Below are positions 7,803-15,066 of a stretch of DNA of 22,477 nucleotides, piece by piece. Origin of the DNA: Sulfurovum sp. (GTDB lineage: Bacteria; Campylobacterota; Campylobacteria; Campylobacterales; Sulfurovaceae); assembly GCA_026984165.1 (NCBI GenBank), contig JALSSQ010000032.1, forward strand, positions 1 to 22,477, written 5' to 3'. The translations under genes were made by a program, and so were the position numbers. The notes beneath the pieces are model-generated. The model was not told the DNA's origin, ran no database searches, and worked only from the letters and a program-made list of their open reading frames with translations. How positions within the stretch are numbered: the first letter of the stretch is position 1; each line of letters starts with the position of its first letter.

Positions 7803-9326
7803 CTATATACCCAATACTTTATGCTTTGGTAATTTACTTTCATCTTCTACTATAATAGCAAACGCCATAGGTTTTTCTAAAGATTTTATTTTCTCTTTTG
7901 CAAGATATAAAGGTTTATCTGAATAAATATATAGGGTTTGGTTTTCAAATGTAAAGTGAATTGTGGCGGAATTGGATGCCTCATGAAGAAAAACAGTGAG
8001 TGTATAAATAAAACTTAACCATCTGATCTCTTGTTTTTTGGGTAGCAAAGATTTATATTTTTCAAAAAGTTCTTTGTGAATAAGTGCTTTCCCATGCATA
8101 CGTAAAAGTAAAGCAATAAGTACAATCTCTTTATGTGTAAAACCATAATTTAACTCTTGCATAGCGATATAAAAACCATGTTGATGTGCTTTATAAATGG
8201 TAAGCGTTTTTCCTATAGTTGAGAGCTTCAGTGCATAGAAGAGTTCTTGTTCATAAGCCATATTGTCTTGTATTTGATTTTGTAGTACTCTGTATAGCGA
8301 TGAGGCAATTTTGAGTTTTGCTTTACGTTTTTTCTCTATAGTCACTAAAGGCTTAAAACGGTCTAAAATAGAATGTACACTGGGATTTACTGTTTTAGGA
8401 AAACGATATTTTTCATCGCGCAGAAGTTGCTCTAAAAATACACCTTCTCTTACCCCTACAGCAGATGAAATCACTTGTTTCGCTTCGATATAATGCAGTA
8501 TCTCATTAAAAATGAGTGTACCTTCTCTAATGGTATCATAACGATTTTTCTTTAGTCCAAAGCGTTTAAGATTTTTTGCACTTGAGAGTGGTATAGCATC
8601 TAAGTAGTCATGATGTTCTTCAATAGCATAGGTAAATGCATGTAACTTGTCTAATGGATAGTTTGAACGCTTCATGATACCCTTTGAAAGGGTTCTTGCA
8701 GTACCGCCTATACCAATGGCGAGGTTACTTTTAAAGTGCAAAGGAAGTTTATGGAGTTCTGTTTGTATGTAGGCTCTTGCTTTTTCATGTATTTTCATGG
8801 ACGAGAGGGCTTTGTCGAAGAAGAGTTCTTTGATTCTTACTGTTCCGATATCAAGTGAATAACTGTCAATAATTTTCCCCTCTTTGATAAGCGCAATGTC
8901 GGATGAACCGCCCCCAATATCGATACTCACTGCATTAGAAACAGGTAGCAGATTGTTCGCTGCAATAGCACCATAAATAGCCTCTTGTTTGCCATCTATG
9001 ATTTTAATAGAAAGTCCCAATTCTTTTTTAATCCATGCAGTAAAAATTTTGCCATTTGGGGCATCACGTATAGCTGAAGTAGCGACACAGAGTGTTTTGT
9101 GTGCTTGGTACTTGTCGATAGTATAGAGGAAAGATTTGAGGGTTAAAAAGGCACGTTTTATACCAATAGGCTGAAGATAGCCATCTTTTTCATAAGCTCC
9201 CTCACCGATGCGTACTTTTGATTTTTGTTCACAGATAAGATGAAAGCCATAGCGACTCGTTTTTTCAAAAATAACAAGTCTGGCTGAGTTGGAACCGATA
9301 TCAATGATAGCAGTTCGTTTTGCCAT
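7803..9326 (-). CDS. Ppx/GppA family phosphatase
   Basis: This belongs to the exopolyphosphatase / guanosine pentaphosphate phosphohydrolase family, which hydrolyses inorganic polyphosphate or pppGpp. The ASKHA-fold signatures are present: IDIGSNSARL (8-17), ATSAIRDA (82-89), a candidate catalytic glutamate at 115, IDIGGGSSDIAL (135-146) and GIGGTARTLSK. The C-terminal 200 residues match the helical HD-like domain III of long Ppx/GppA proteins, including the pattern HGFYIAMQELNYGFTHKE. The 507-residue length fits a long-form member. The start codon lies one base after the ferredoxin stop (TAAcATG), so translation is likely coupled. Whether the substrate is polyphosphate or pppGpp cannot be decided from sequence, so no symbol is given. 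Confidence 0.9.
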   Translation of the reverse strand: MAKRTAIIDIGSNSARLVIFEKTSRYGFHLICEQKSKVRIGEGAYEKDGYLQPIGIKRAFLTLKSFLYTIDKYQAHKTLCVATSAIRDAPNGKIFTAWIKKELGLSIKIIDGKQEAIYGAIAANNLLPVSNAVSIDIGGGSSDIALIKEGKIIDSYSLDIGTVRIKELFFDKALSSMKIHEKARAYIQTELHKLPLHFKSNLAIGIGGTARTLSKGIMKRSNYPLDKLHAFTYAIEEHHDYLDAIPLSSAKNLKRFGLKKNRYDTIREGTLIFNEILHYIEAKQVISSAVGVREGVFLEQLLRDEKYRFPKTVNPSVHSILDRFKPLVTIEKKRKAKLKIASSLYRVLQNQIQDNMAYEQELFYALKLSTIGKTLTIYKAHQHGFYIAMQELNYGFTHKEIVLIALLLRMHGKALIHKELFEKYKSLLPKKQEIRWLSFIYTLTVFLHEASNSATIHFTFENQTLYIYSDKPLYLAKEKIKSLEKPMAFAIIVEDESKLPKHKVLGI

Positions 9327-9327
9327 G

Positions 9328-9585
9328 TTAAGCGTCTAGTTCTTCTTGAAGTTTGTTGTATTTAAACATAAGTTCTTCAACATTTTCTACATTGTCTGGG
9401 TCTGAGATGATACAGTCAACAGGACATACAGCAATACACTGAGGCTCATCAAAATGTCCAACACATTCTGTACACATATCGGGGTCAATAATATAGATTG
9501 GATCATTCTCTTCGATTGCCTCATTTGGGCACTCTTCTCTACACGCGTCACATGCGATACATTCGTCAGTAATTACTAATGCCAT
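9328..9585 (-). CDS. 2[4Fe-4S] ferredoxin, Alvin/YfhL type
   Basis: A small (85 residues), very acidic electron carrier. The first cluster motif is CIACDACREECP. The second is CTECVGHFDEPQCIAVCP, with eight residues between its second and third cysteines where ordinary ferredoxins have two, followed by a further Cys and a helical C-terminal tail. This longer second motif marks the Allochromatium-type (Alvin) ferredoxins, which have very low and unequal cluster potentials. It is the first gene of a two-gene unit with ppx/gppA. The start at 9585 has a good AAAGGG ribosome site. The electron partner is not evident from the neighbours; 2-oxoacid oxidoreductases or biosynthetic enzymes are possible. 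Confidence 0.92.
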   Translation of the reverse strand: MALVITDECIACDACREECPNEAIEENDPIYIIDPDMCTECVGHFDEPQCIAVCPVDCIISDPDNVENVEELMFKYNKLQEELDA

Positions 9586-9627
9586 TGTTACCCTTTTGAA
9601 AGATGTTTTTTACTTTCTTTTCAATTA

Positions 9628-9633
9628 TTTATA
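9628..9633 (-). promoter_or_regulatory. possible -10 element of the ferredoxin gene
   Basis: The minus strand reads GTATAAATA here. It would start transcription near 9621, about 36 bases before the ferredoxin ATG. A second minus-strand TATAAT at 9697-9702 would give a leader of about 105 bases. Neither has a clear -35 element. Confidence 0.35.
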
Positions 9634-9701
9634 CGAGTTATAACCCAAGATAGCTTATGCCTAAGTTAAAAGTAAAAAAAATAAATTATTTTGGAGATTA
9701 T

Positions 9702-9757
9702 ATGAAGAAATTGAGGCTATAAAAGCCTACAAATTCACACATTTATGTGAGTTTTTT
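9702..9757 (+). other. two stem-loops and a T-run facing hsrA, possible small RNA end
   Basis: On the plus strand AGGCT/AGCCT (9714-9728) forms a five-pair stem. TCACAC...ATGTGA (9735-9750) forms a five-pair stem plus one G-T pair, followed by G and six T (9752-9757). The second has the form of an intrinsic terminator on the plus strand, yet no plus-strand gene lies upstream, and it runs into the end of hsrA on the other strand. Read on the minus strand both hairpins could simply end hsrA, although no T-run follows them there. The rest of the 157-base gap (9586-9742) holds only AT-rich sequence and the ferredoxin leader. Confidence 0.3.
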
Positions 9758-10417
9758 GGGAAAACAAAATCGGTAGCCACGTCTTCTGACAGTCTCAATT
9801 GTTGAAATATCCAAAGGTTTATCCATCTTTTGACGTATTTGATTGATGGCAACTTCAATAACATTGGGCGTAACGAGTTCTGGCTCTTCCCAGATGGCAT
9901 CAAGAAGTTGCTCTTTTGAGACGATTTGGTCTTTGTGTATTGCAAGATGGGTGAGTACTTCAAAAGGTTTCCCTTTGAGTTCAATCTCTTCACCTTGATA
10001 GATAATTTTTTCTTCTTCCGGATTGATAATAAGCTCATCTATTTCGATGATATTTGAAGCACCAAAACGCAATTTGGCTTCAATCCTTACAAGTAAGATT
10101 TCATAATCCAAAGGTTTTCTAATAAAATCATCTGCCCCAGATCTTAATGCTTCAATTTCACTCTCTTTATGGCTGTCTTCAGAAAGGACAATCACAGAGG
10201 TTTTGTGTGCTGCTTTTTTAATATCTTTAACTAGGGAGATATTGATTGAACTTTTTTGTTCCCAGCTAAGCAGAACAAGGTCATAGTTACGGATATCAAG
10301 ATAATATTTAGCATCACTAAGGTTTTCAGCGATATCGCATTGGTATTCTGAAGCCTGCAATTTTTCAGAAAGGAGTTTGCTTAATTCTACATCATTCTCA
10401 ATAAGTAACACTCGCAT
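9743..10417 (-). CDS. hsrA: atypical OmpR-family response regulator HsrA/CosR
   Basis: An orphan response regulator of 224 residues with a receiver domain (1-118) and an OmpR-type winged helix (about 125-224, ending in RRRGYRF). It closely matches the HP1043 (HsrA) / CosR family: the stretch from GKPFEVLTHLA through IRQKMDKPL is, from memory, almost unchanged from Helicobacter. The position of the phosphorylated aspartate is Ser51 (DLVLLS instead of DLVLLD), so it should act without phosphorylation. Family members are essential and regulate central metabolism and oxidative stress genes. No histidine kinase gene is adjacent, as expected for an orphan regulator. The gene has its own promoter and a ribosome site AAGGG. 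The ferredoxin-ppx unit follows downstream and folB-plsY lies upstream, an order I recall from Campylobacter. Confidence 0.92.
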   Translation of the reverse strand: MRVLLIENDVELSKLLSEKLQASEYQCDIAENLSDAKYYLDIRNYDLVLLSWEQKSSINISLVKDIKKAAHKTSVIVLSEDSHKESEIEALRSGADDFIRKPLDYEILLVRIEAKLRFGASNIIEIDELIINPEEEKIIYQGEEIELKGKPFEVLTHLAIHKDQIVSKEQLLDAIWEEPELVTPNVIEVAINQIRQKMDKPLDISTIETVRRRGYRFCFPKKLT

Positions 10418-10448
10418 AAACTGACCCTTATTTTAAGATTTGTTTAAT

Positions 10449-10457
10449 ATTATAGCA
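10449..10457 (-). promoter_or_regulatory. extended -10 promoter of hsrA
   Basis: The minus strand reads TGCTATAAT with a perfect TATAAT at 10449-10454, giving a predicted start near 10442 and a 25-base leader. HsrA relatives control their own promoter; I could not find a clear tandem TTAAG-type site here. Confidence 0.6.
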
Positions 10458-10486
10458 TAAATTTAGTGTTTTCTGAAAAATTTTTT

Positions 10487-10500
10487 AATCTAAACAGATT
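10487..10500. terminator. weak hairpin downstream of folB
   Basis: AATCT (10487-10491) pairs with AGATT (10496-10500) around a four-base loop, flanked by T-rich and A-rich runs on both sides. It may end the plsY-folB transcript, but the stem is short and AT-rich. Confidence 0.25.
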
Positions 10501-10549
10501 TTTATGGAAATATCGAATAGGTATGATGCTTGTAGTTGTTGTTTTTTAT

Positions 10550-10876
10550 TTAGAAGTGCCAAGTATCACTGAGTGCAACAGAACATTCTGCCAAGATAGT
10601 GGGTTTTGCGATTTTAATGAATAGAGAGTCAATCTGGGGATACGTATGTATAAGCGTGTTTTTTAGTCCCAAAAGTGCATCTTCAAGCAGTGTATAGCGT
10701 TTTTCTTTGAGTTCATTTTGTACGAGTAAAACCATATCTGCATAGTCTATAAAATGATCTTTCTCATAAACATACGAGGCGCTTATATCTACAATAACAC
10801 GTTGAGGTTTGTCCCGTTCAAAATCAAGTAAACCGATAATCACATCAAAGGTGAGCGCTTCTATATGAATGGTCAT
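10550..10876 (-). CDS. folB: dihydroneopterin aldolase
   Basis: This 108-residue enzyme splits 7,8-dihydroneopterin into 6-hydroxymethyl-dihydropterin and glycolaldehyde in folate synthesis. The N-terminal block IGLLDFERDKPQRVIVDI (14-31), with Glu20 at the pterin-region position of the family, the central YTLLEDAL, and IKIAKPT (87-93), with Lys91 as the expected catalytic lysine, all match FolB. The protein is slightly shorter than the usual 115-120 residues. The start lies four bases after the plsY stop codon, so the two form an operon although their pathways are unrelated. FolX, the epimerase paralogue, is the only close alternative. Confidence 0.88.
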   Translation of the reverse strand: MTIHIEALTFDVIIGLLDFERDKPQRVIVDISASYVYEKDHFIDYADMVLLVQNELKEKRYTLLEDALLGLKNTLIHTYPQIDSLFIKIAKPTILAECSVALSDTWHF

Positions 10877-10880
10877 AGGG

Positions 10881-11504
10881 TTATACGCTTGCCTCTTCTT
10901 TTTTGAAGAGTCTTATGATGTTTGGAATATGTTTATAGGTAATGATGAGTGCAATCATCCAAATAGGCGCATGTGAGATAATTTCTGGTACTTCAGGGTA
11001 CATTACATAAGAAGCGATAATAAAAGCAAGCAGTCCTGTGAGTGAGGAGAGCGAAGAGATTTTTAATCCCTTCGCTGCACCTAGCCATACAGTAATCGCA
11101 ATGAGTGCAGGAATAGGCATCATTACTAAAAGTACGCCAAAGCCTGTAGCGACACCTTTGCCGCCTTCAAAAGACAAAAAGGCTGAAAAACAGTGACCCA
11201 CCACTGCAAGCACTGCAATAGTCCAGAGTACACCCTCTGGGGCACCAAGCATTTTAGCTATGAAAATGACCACTGCACCTTTTATAGCATCCAAAAAGAG
11301 TGTGGCAGCACCTAACTTTTTGGCAAGTTTGGGGTCTTTTTCTTTAACCACACGAAGTACATTGGTAGCCCCGATGTTGCCTGAACCGGCCTTTTTGATG
11401 TCCACTCCTGCAAATTGTTTGGCAAGTATATAGCCAAAGGGAATACCGGCTATAAGATATACAGCAAGATAAAGCAAAAAGTTTTGGTTGGTAAATAAGT
11501 CCAT
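10881..11504 (-). CDS. plsY: glycerol-3-phosphate acyltransferase PlsY
   Basis: PlsY moves the acyl group from acyl-phosphate to glycerol-3-phosphate, making lysophosphatidic acid at the inner membrane, the first step of phospholipid synthesis. The 207-residue protein has about five membrane segments and the three family loops: GSGNIGATN (41-49), the GHCFSAFLSFEGGKGVATG block carrying the substrate-binding glycines, and the C-terminal KHIPNIIRL motif. The ATG at 11504 has GGAG at 11510-11513. The first gene of the plsY-folB pair, divergent from nadA. Confidence 0.95.
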   Translation of the reverse strand: MDLFTNQNFLLYLAVYLIAGIPFGYILAKQFAGVDIKKAGSGNIGATNVLRVVKEKDPKLAKKLGAATLFLDAIKGAVVIFIAKMLGAPEGVLWTIAVLAVVGHCFSAFLSFEGGKGVATGFGVLLVMMPIPALIAITVWLGAAKGLKISSLSSLTGLLAFIIASYVMYPEVPEIISHAPIWMIALIITYKHIPNIIRLFKKEEASV

Positions 11505-11523
11505 AAAGGCTCCACAATTTTAG

Positions 11524-11529
11524 TTTATA
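11524..11529 (-). promoter_or_regulatory. -10 element of plsY-folB
   Basis: TATAAA on the minus strand, with a predicted start near 11517 and a leader of about 13 bases containing the GGAG ribosome site. No good -35 is visible. Confidence 0.4.
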
Positions 11530-11546
11530 GTGCAATTTTAGCCGAA

Positions 11547-11556
11547 TTTAGCTAAA
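11547..11556. promoter_or_regulatory. palindrome between divergent plsY and nadA promoters
   Basis: TTTAGCTAAA is a perfect ten-base palindrome. Its half TTTAGC also occurs ten bases upstream in the same direction (11537-11542). It lies between the two predicted -10 elements, where a shared operator would sit. Confidence 0.3.
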
Positions 11557-11567
11557 ATAACTACAAT
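11553..11567 (+). promoter_or_regulatory. -10 region of nadA
   Basis: Two candidates, TAAAAT (11553-11558) and TACAAT (11562-11567), precede the ribosome site AAGGGG (11575-11580) and the ATG at 11586. The first gives the more usual leader of about 20 bases. Confidence 0.4.
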
Positions 11568-11585
11568 TATACCCAAGGGGCATCA

Positions 11586-12593
11586 ATGAGTATTGATTAT
11601 AAAAAAGAGATACAGAGACTTAAAAAAGAGCTGGATGTTACAGTGGTCGCACACTACTATCAGCGTGATGAGGTCTTTGAAATGGCAGATATTACTGGAG
11701 ACTCTTTGGAGTTGGCACGTCGCTGTCAGGCCAATGACAATAAGTGGGTTGTTTTCTGTGGTGTAGGCTTCATGGGACAGTCTGTCAAGGTGATAGACCC
11801 AGACAAACGCGTACTTATGCCCAAAATCGCCTGCTGTGCCATGGCTCGTATGATGGATGGCTCATACTTTGATGAGTCTGTGCAATATATGGTCGAACAC
11901 GGGATAGCCAGAGAGGATATCTTGCCTATTACCTACATCAACTCTGATGCATCAGTCAAAGCCAAAGTAGGAGAGATGGGTGGGTATGTCTGTACCTCAT
12001 CCAATGCCTTTAAGATTATACAAAAAGGACTGGAGACAGGCAAAAAAATACTCTTTGTGCCAGATAGATGTTTGGGACAAAACTTTGCCATACAGATGGG
12101 GCTGAAGTCGTGTGTAATAGGTGTAGAAAAAGAGGGAAAAGCCTGTGACCCCAAAGAGGCAGATATCATCTGTTTTAACGGTTTTTGTTCGGTACACCAG
12201 CTCTTTACTGTAGATGATGTAGAGTTCTACCGTAACAAATTCCCTGGTATTAAGATTGCAGTCCACCCAGAGTGTGACCCAGAAGTTGTCAAAGCAGCAG
12301 ACTTTTCAGGCTCTACCTCACAGCTCATCAAGTATGTCAACGACCTAGACCCAGAACAAAAAGTAGCCATAGGTACAGAGTACAACCTTGTCAATCGTAT
12401 GCGAAAAGGCAACACCTATGTACTCTCATCTACCAAGCCAGAGTGTCCTACGATGAATGAAACGACATTGGAAGATTTGTATAACACACTCAAATCGATA
12501 GAAGATGGAAAACCTATCAACGAGATAGTCGTACAACCTGATGTGATTAAGTATGCCAACATGGCACTTGAACGTATGTTGGCGATAAAGTAG
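11586..12593 (+). CDS. nadA: quinolinate synthase
   Basis: NadA condenses iminoaspartate with dihydroxyacetone phosphate to quinolinate, using an oxygen-sensitive [4Fe-4S] cluster. The 335-residue protein has the N-terminal substrate block HYYQRDEVFEMADITGDSL (23-41), HPEC (227-230) and the C-terminal TKPECPTMNETTLEDL. Likely cluster ligands are C84 (in IACCAMARM; C83 is adjacent), C201 (in FCSVHQLF) and C287 (in PECPTM). The spacing between the first two is about 30 residues longer than in the short forms I recall, so an insertion lies there. The gene uses many C-ending codons and is GC-richer than the toxin-antitoxin genes behind it. nadC follows at 13194 but two unrelated genes intervene; nadB is not in the window. 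Confidence 0.95.
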   Translation: MSIDYKKEIQRLKKELDVTVVAHYYQRDEVFEMADITGDSLELARRCQANDNKWVVFCGVGFMGQSVKVIDPDKRVLMPKIACCAMARMMDGSYFDESVQYMVEHGIAREDILPITYINSDASVKAKVGEMGGYVCTSSNAFKIIQKGLETGKKILFVPDRCLGQNFAIQMGLKSCVIGVEKEGKACDPKEADIICFNGFCSVHQLFTVDDVEFYRNKFPGIKIAVHPECDPEVVKAADFSGSTSQLIKYVNDLDPEQKVAIGTEYNLVNRMRKGNTYVLSSTKPECPTMNETTLEDLYNTLKSIEDGKPINEIVVQPDVIKYANMALERMLAIK

Positions 12594-12610
12594 TAATGTA
12601 TAAGTGTATA

Positions 12611-12625
12611 TGTTATAATCTATAA
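12611..12625 (+). promoter_or_regulatory. extended -10 promoter and operator-like repeat of the toxin-antitoxin module
   Basis: TGtTATAAT at 12611-12619 is an extended -10 element. TTATA (12613-12617) and TATAA (12621-12625) form an inverted repeat over it, a natural place for antitoxin autoregulation. The predicted start near 12626 leaves a 24-base leader with AAGGAG at 12638-12643. Confidence 0.55.
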
Positions 12626-12649
12626 AATAAAGTATAAAAGGAGTAAGCC

Positions 12650-12907
12650 ATGACAACGAAATTGATACGTGTTGATGAATCACATGAAGCGTTATTGGCT
12701 TCTTTTGTCAATGAAAACTCAGAATATATGGAAATAGTGGAAGAGAGTAATATCGCATATGATGCCTATTTTGATACACGTAAAAAGCAGATTAGCCAGA
12801 CTATAAATGCAATAGATAATAGCACGATGAAGTTACTATCTGAAGATGAGTTTTCTGCTAAGATGACAGAAATAGAGGGTAAGCTTAGACAATATGATGC
12901 AGATTAA
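12650..12907 (+). CDS. antitoxin-like protein of a type II toxin-antitoxin pair
   Basis: A small acidic protein of 85 residues, predicted mainly helical, with a C-terminal stretch LLSEDEFSAKMTEIEGKLRQ typical of the toxin-wrapping tails of RelB/Phd-like antitoxins. I do not recognise a definite DNA-binding fold at its N-terminus, so the call rests on size, charge, and its position before, and 14-base overlap with, a RelE/ParE-type toxin gene. It has its own promoter and a strong ribosome site six bases before the ATG. The gene is AT-rich compared with nadA and nadC on either side, which suggests acquisition of the pair by transfer. Confidence 0.7.
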   Translation: MTTKLIRVDESHEALLASFVNENSEYMEIVEESNIAYDAYFDTRKKQISQTINAIDNSTMKLLSEDEFSAKMTEIEGKLRQYDAD

Positions 12908-13193
12908 ACAGTCTGAACTGTTTGTTCGGCAGTTTGAAGAGATACTTTTTACTATAGCCAGTGATAAAGTGTCAGCTGCATTGGATTTTCAAAAAGAGGT
13001 TATCGAACATTTTTCTACCTTAAAATCGTTTCCTTATAAATCGAGACAATCATACTACTATGATGATATTAGAATAAGAGACTTAACGGTAAAAGGCTAT
13101 ACAATTATATATAGAGTGAATGAAGAGAAAGAACGTATAGAAGTATTAGAAATCTTTAACCGTAATTTACCAGTAAAAAAGAATGGAGAATAG
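12894..13193 (+). CDS. RelE/ParE-family toxin
   Basis: The 99-residue basic protein has the RelE/ParE pattern: an N-terminal helix pair (FVRQFEEILFTIASDK, then ALDFQKEVIEHFSTLKSFPY), then beta strands RIRDLTVKGYTIIYRVNEE and IEVLEIFNRNLP. The strand motif Y-x-I-I-Y-R-V with a C-terminal Arg is typical of the family. Whether it cuts mRNA (RelE) or poisons gyrase (ParE) is not clear from these residues. Two ATG codons in tandem (12894, 12897) can start it. It overlaps the antitoxin gene and its stop codon directly touches the nadC start, so the nadC ribosome site GGAG (13185-13188) lies inside the toxin gene. Sampled GC is low (16 of 60 bases at 13021-13080). Confidence 0.8.
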   Translation: MMQIKQSELFVRQFEEILFTIASDKVSAALDFQKEVIEHFSTLKSFPYKSRQSYYYDDIRIRDLTVKGYTIIYRVNEEKERIEVLEIFNRNLPVKKNGE

Positions 13194-14015
13194 ATGCTCA
13201 AAGAAAACTTTTTAAAAGCGCTTGTGGCTGAAGATATAGGCAGAGGTGATTTGTTTTCACGTATCTCTGCAAGTAAGCCTATACGTGCTTATATCATTGC
13301 CAAAAGTGATGGGGTATTTGCAGGACAAGAGTATGTCAATACCTTTGCAAAGATGTATGACTTGCAGCTGGAGTGGCATGTGCATGATGGTGAGGCATTT
13401 AGCAAGGGCGAAAAACTGCTTTTTATCTCTGGAGACTCCAAAACGATTCTCTCTTTGGAGCGTTCTATTTTAGACATGGTGCTGCATGCCTCTTCTATAG
13501 CGACACTCACAGCACAATATGTCAAAGCCATCAAAAAGACAGGTGTCAAACTCTTGGATACGAGAAAAACAAGACCACTGCTTAGAGAGTTTGAAAAGTA
13601 TGCTGTACGTTGTGGTGGGGGAATTAACCATCGTATGGGACTGGATGACTGCTTGATGCTCAAAGACACACATTTACAAACCATAGATGATTTAGAGACT
13701 TTTATGCAAGAAGTGCGCCTAAAGATACCGTTTACCTCCAAAGTAGAGATAGAGTGCGAGAGCCTTGAGATGGCAAAAAAAGCTATGAAAGCGGGAGCAG
13801 ACATCGTGATGTGCGATAATATGTCACTGGAACAGACCAAAGAGGTGGTGCACTATAGAGATGCATACTATCCGCATATTTTGCTTGAAGCCTCTGGCAA
13901 TGTTACTTTAGATACGATTGAAGCTATAGCCGCTACAGGGGTAGATGCTATAAGCTCTGGTTCGGTGATACATCAGGCAAATTGGATTGATCTGTCCATG
14001 AGAGTGGAGAAGTAA
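13194..14015 (+). CDS. nadC: nicotinate-nucleotide pyrophosphorylase (carboxylating)
   Basis: NadC converts quinolinate and PRPP to nicotinate mononucleotide with loss of CO2, the step after NadA. The 273-residue type II phosphoribosyltransferase shows the signature LLDTRKTRPLLREFEKYAV, then RCGGGINHRMGLDDCLMLKDTH, whose Arg, His and Lys residues bind quinolinate, and ends with the barrel motif LEASGNVTLDTIEAIAATGVDAISSG. In many homologues the KDTH tetrad reads K-x-N-H; here it is Thr. The start codon immediately follows the toxin stop (TAGATG), so translation depends on, or is coupled to, the toxin gene. Transcription can come from nadA read-through or the toxin-antitoxin promoter. Confidence 0.95.
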   Translation: MLKENFLKALVAEDIGRGDLFSRISASKPIRAYIIAKSDGVFAGQEYVNTFAKMYDLQLEWHVHDGEAFSKGEKLLFISGDSKTILSLERSILDMVLHASSIATLTAQYVKAIKKTGVKLLDTRKTRPLLREFEKYAVRCGGGINHRMGLDDCLMLKDTHLQTIDDLETFMQEVRLKIPFTSKVEIECESLEMAKKAMKAGADIVMCDNMSLEQTKEVVHYRDAYYPHILLEASGNVTLDTIEAIAATGVDAISSGSVIHQANWIDLSMRVEK

Positions 14016-14064
14016 AAATAATTGTTATTGTGATAGAAGTAATAAGTGGTTAATGCAAGATGGG

Positions 14065-14070
14065 TATAGT
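14065..14070 (+). promoter_or_regulatory. possible -10 element of the DHH phosphoesterase gene
   Basis: TATAGT at 14065-14070 lies 27 bases before the ATG at 14098, with a ribosome site AAAGG between. It may supplement read-through from nadC. Confidence 0.3.
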
Positions 14071-14097
14071 TTTAAACAGCCAAAATGAAAGGCATAT

Positions 14098-15066
14098 ATG
14101 CGTAGTGACATACTTCCTCTAAAAGAGGTAAAACAGCAGATAGATAATGCTGATTCTATCACGATACTTTCACATCTTAATCCTGATACAGATGCTTTAG
14201 GAACAGCTTTAGGTATATATGCATTATTTATACCAAATAAACATCAAAAAATTGAAATTGTCAATGCTTCAAAAACCTTGCCTTTATATTTGGATTTTTT
14301 ACCTAATTTTAAAAAAATAAAACATAAGATGGAGTATGACAACTCTTTAATTATTGCTTGTGATTGTGGCAGTATAGACAGGCTTGGATTTGACTTGGAA
14401 GGTCGAGAGATTTTAAATATTGACCATCATCAAAGTAACACAAAGTATGGCACCATCAATGTCGTTTTGCCTGCATATGCATCTTCGTCTCAGGTAGCAT
14501 TTTTGCTTTTTGGTGCGTTATGTACAATGAATGCAGATGCGGCTACTTGCTTTTATGCGGCATTACTCTCAGACACGAGGTATTTTACCACCGCTTCAGT
14601 CAATGAAGAGGTTTTTGGGGTGGCAAAGGCATTGGTAAATCTGGGTGCACAGCCAGATGTAATAGCTTCATATTTTACACAAAGAAGATCTTTAAGTTCA
14701 CTGCGTATTTTAGAAAAAGCTTTGGCATCTTTGGTGCTTAAGCATGAGGCACAAATAGCGGTACTCAAAGTGAATAAAGAAGACATAGATGCTACAGGGG
14801 CAACCATTCCAGATATGGAAGGTATTGTTGATTATGCAAGATCTTTGGTAACGGTTGAGATAGCAGTGTTTGCTATGGAACTTGATGAGGGTATTCGTAT
14901 TTCTATGCGCAGTAAGAAAGCAGATGTTTCTAAAGTTGCTTTAGCATTGGGTGGCGGTGGACATAAAGTTGCTGCTGGTTTTATGCTAACACAATACACT
15001 TTACAAGAAAGTATAGATATAATTTTAGAAAAAATAGAGGAATTAGGATTAATAGATGAAAAATAG
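14098..15066 (+). CDS. DHH/DHHA1 phosphoesterase, NrnA-like
   Basis: The 322-residue protein belongs to the DHH superfamily of manganese-dependent phosphoesterases. Metal-binding motifs appear in order: HLNPDTDALGT (26-36), CDCGSIDR (about 89-96), NIDHHQSN (the DHH motif, about 106-113), LLSDTRYF (about 156-163). The C-terminal DHHA1 domain carries GGGGHKVAAGF. This layout matches NrnA, which degrades very short RNA and pAp; this fits a phylum that I believe often lacks classical oligoribonuclease. Cyclic di-AMP phosphodiesterases have the same core but usually extra membrane and sensor domains, absent here. The gene overlaps the M23 peptidase gene by 11 bases. Confidence 0.88.
   Translation: MRSDILPLKEVKQQIDNADSITILSHLNPDTDALGTALGIYALFIPNKHQKIEIVNASKTLPLYLDFLPNFKKIKHKMEYDNSLIIACDCGSIDRLGFDLEGREILNIDHHQSNTKYGTINVVLPAYASSSQVAFLLFGALCTMNADAATCFYAALLSDTRYFTTASVNEEVFGVAKALVNLGAQPDVIASYFTQRRSLSSLRILEKALASLVLKHEAQIAVLKVNKEDIDATGATIPDMEGIVDYARSLVTVEIAVFAMELDEGIRISMRSKKADVSKVALALGGGGHKVAAGFMLTQYTLQESIDIILEKIEELGLIDEK

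Noticed and set aside
9702..9722. Six-codon frame MKKLRL with GGAG upstream
   Set aside because: Too short to support as a gene; kept only as part of the possible small RNA observation.
9727..10038. 103-codon minus-strand frame overlapping hsrA
   Set aside because: It is an out-of-frame shadow of the clearly recognisable hsrA winged-helix domain.
13289..13840. 183-codon open frame on the minus strand
   Set aside because: It lies wholly inside nadC, has serine-rich low-information sequence, no ribosome site and no family resemblance.
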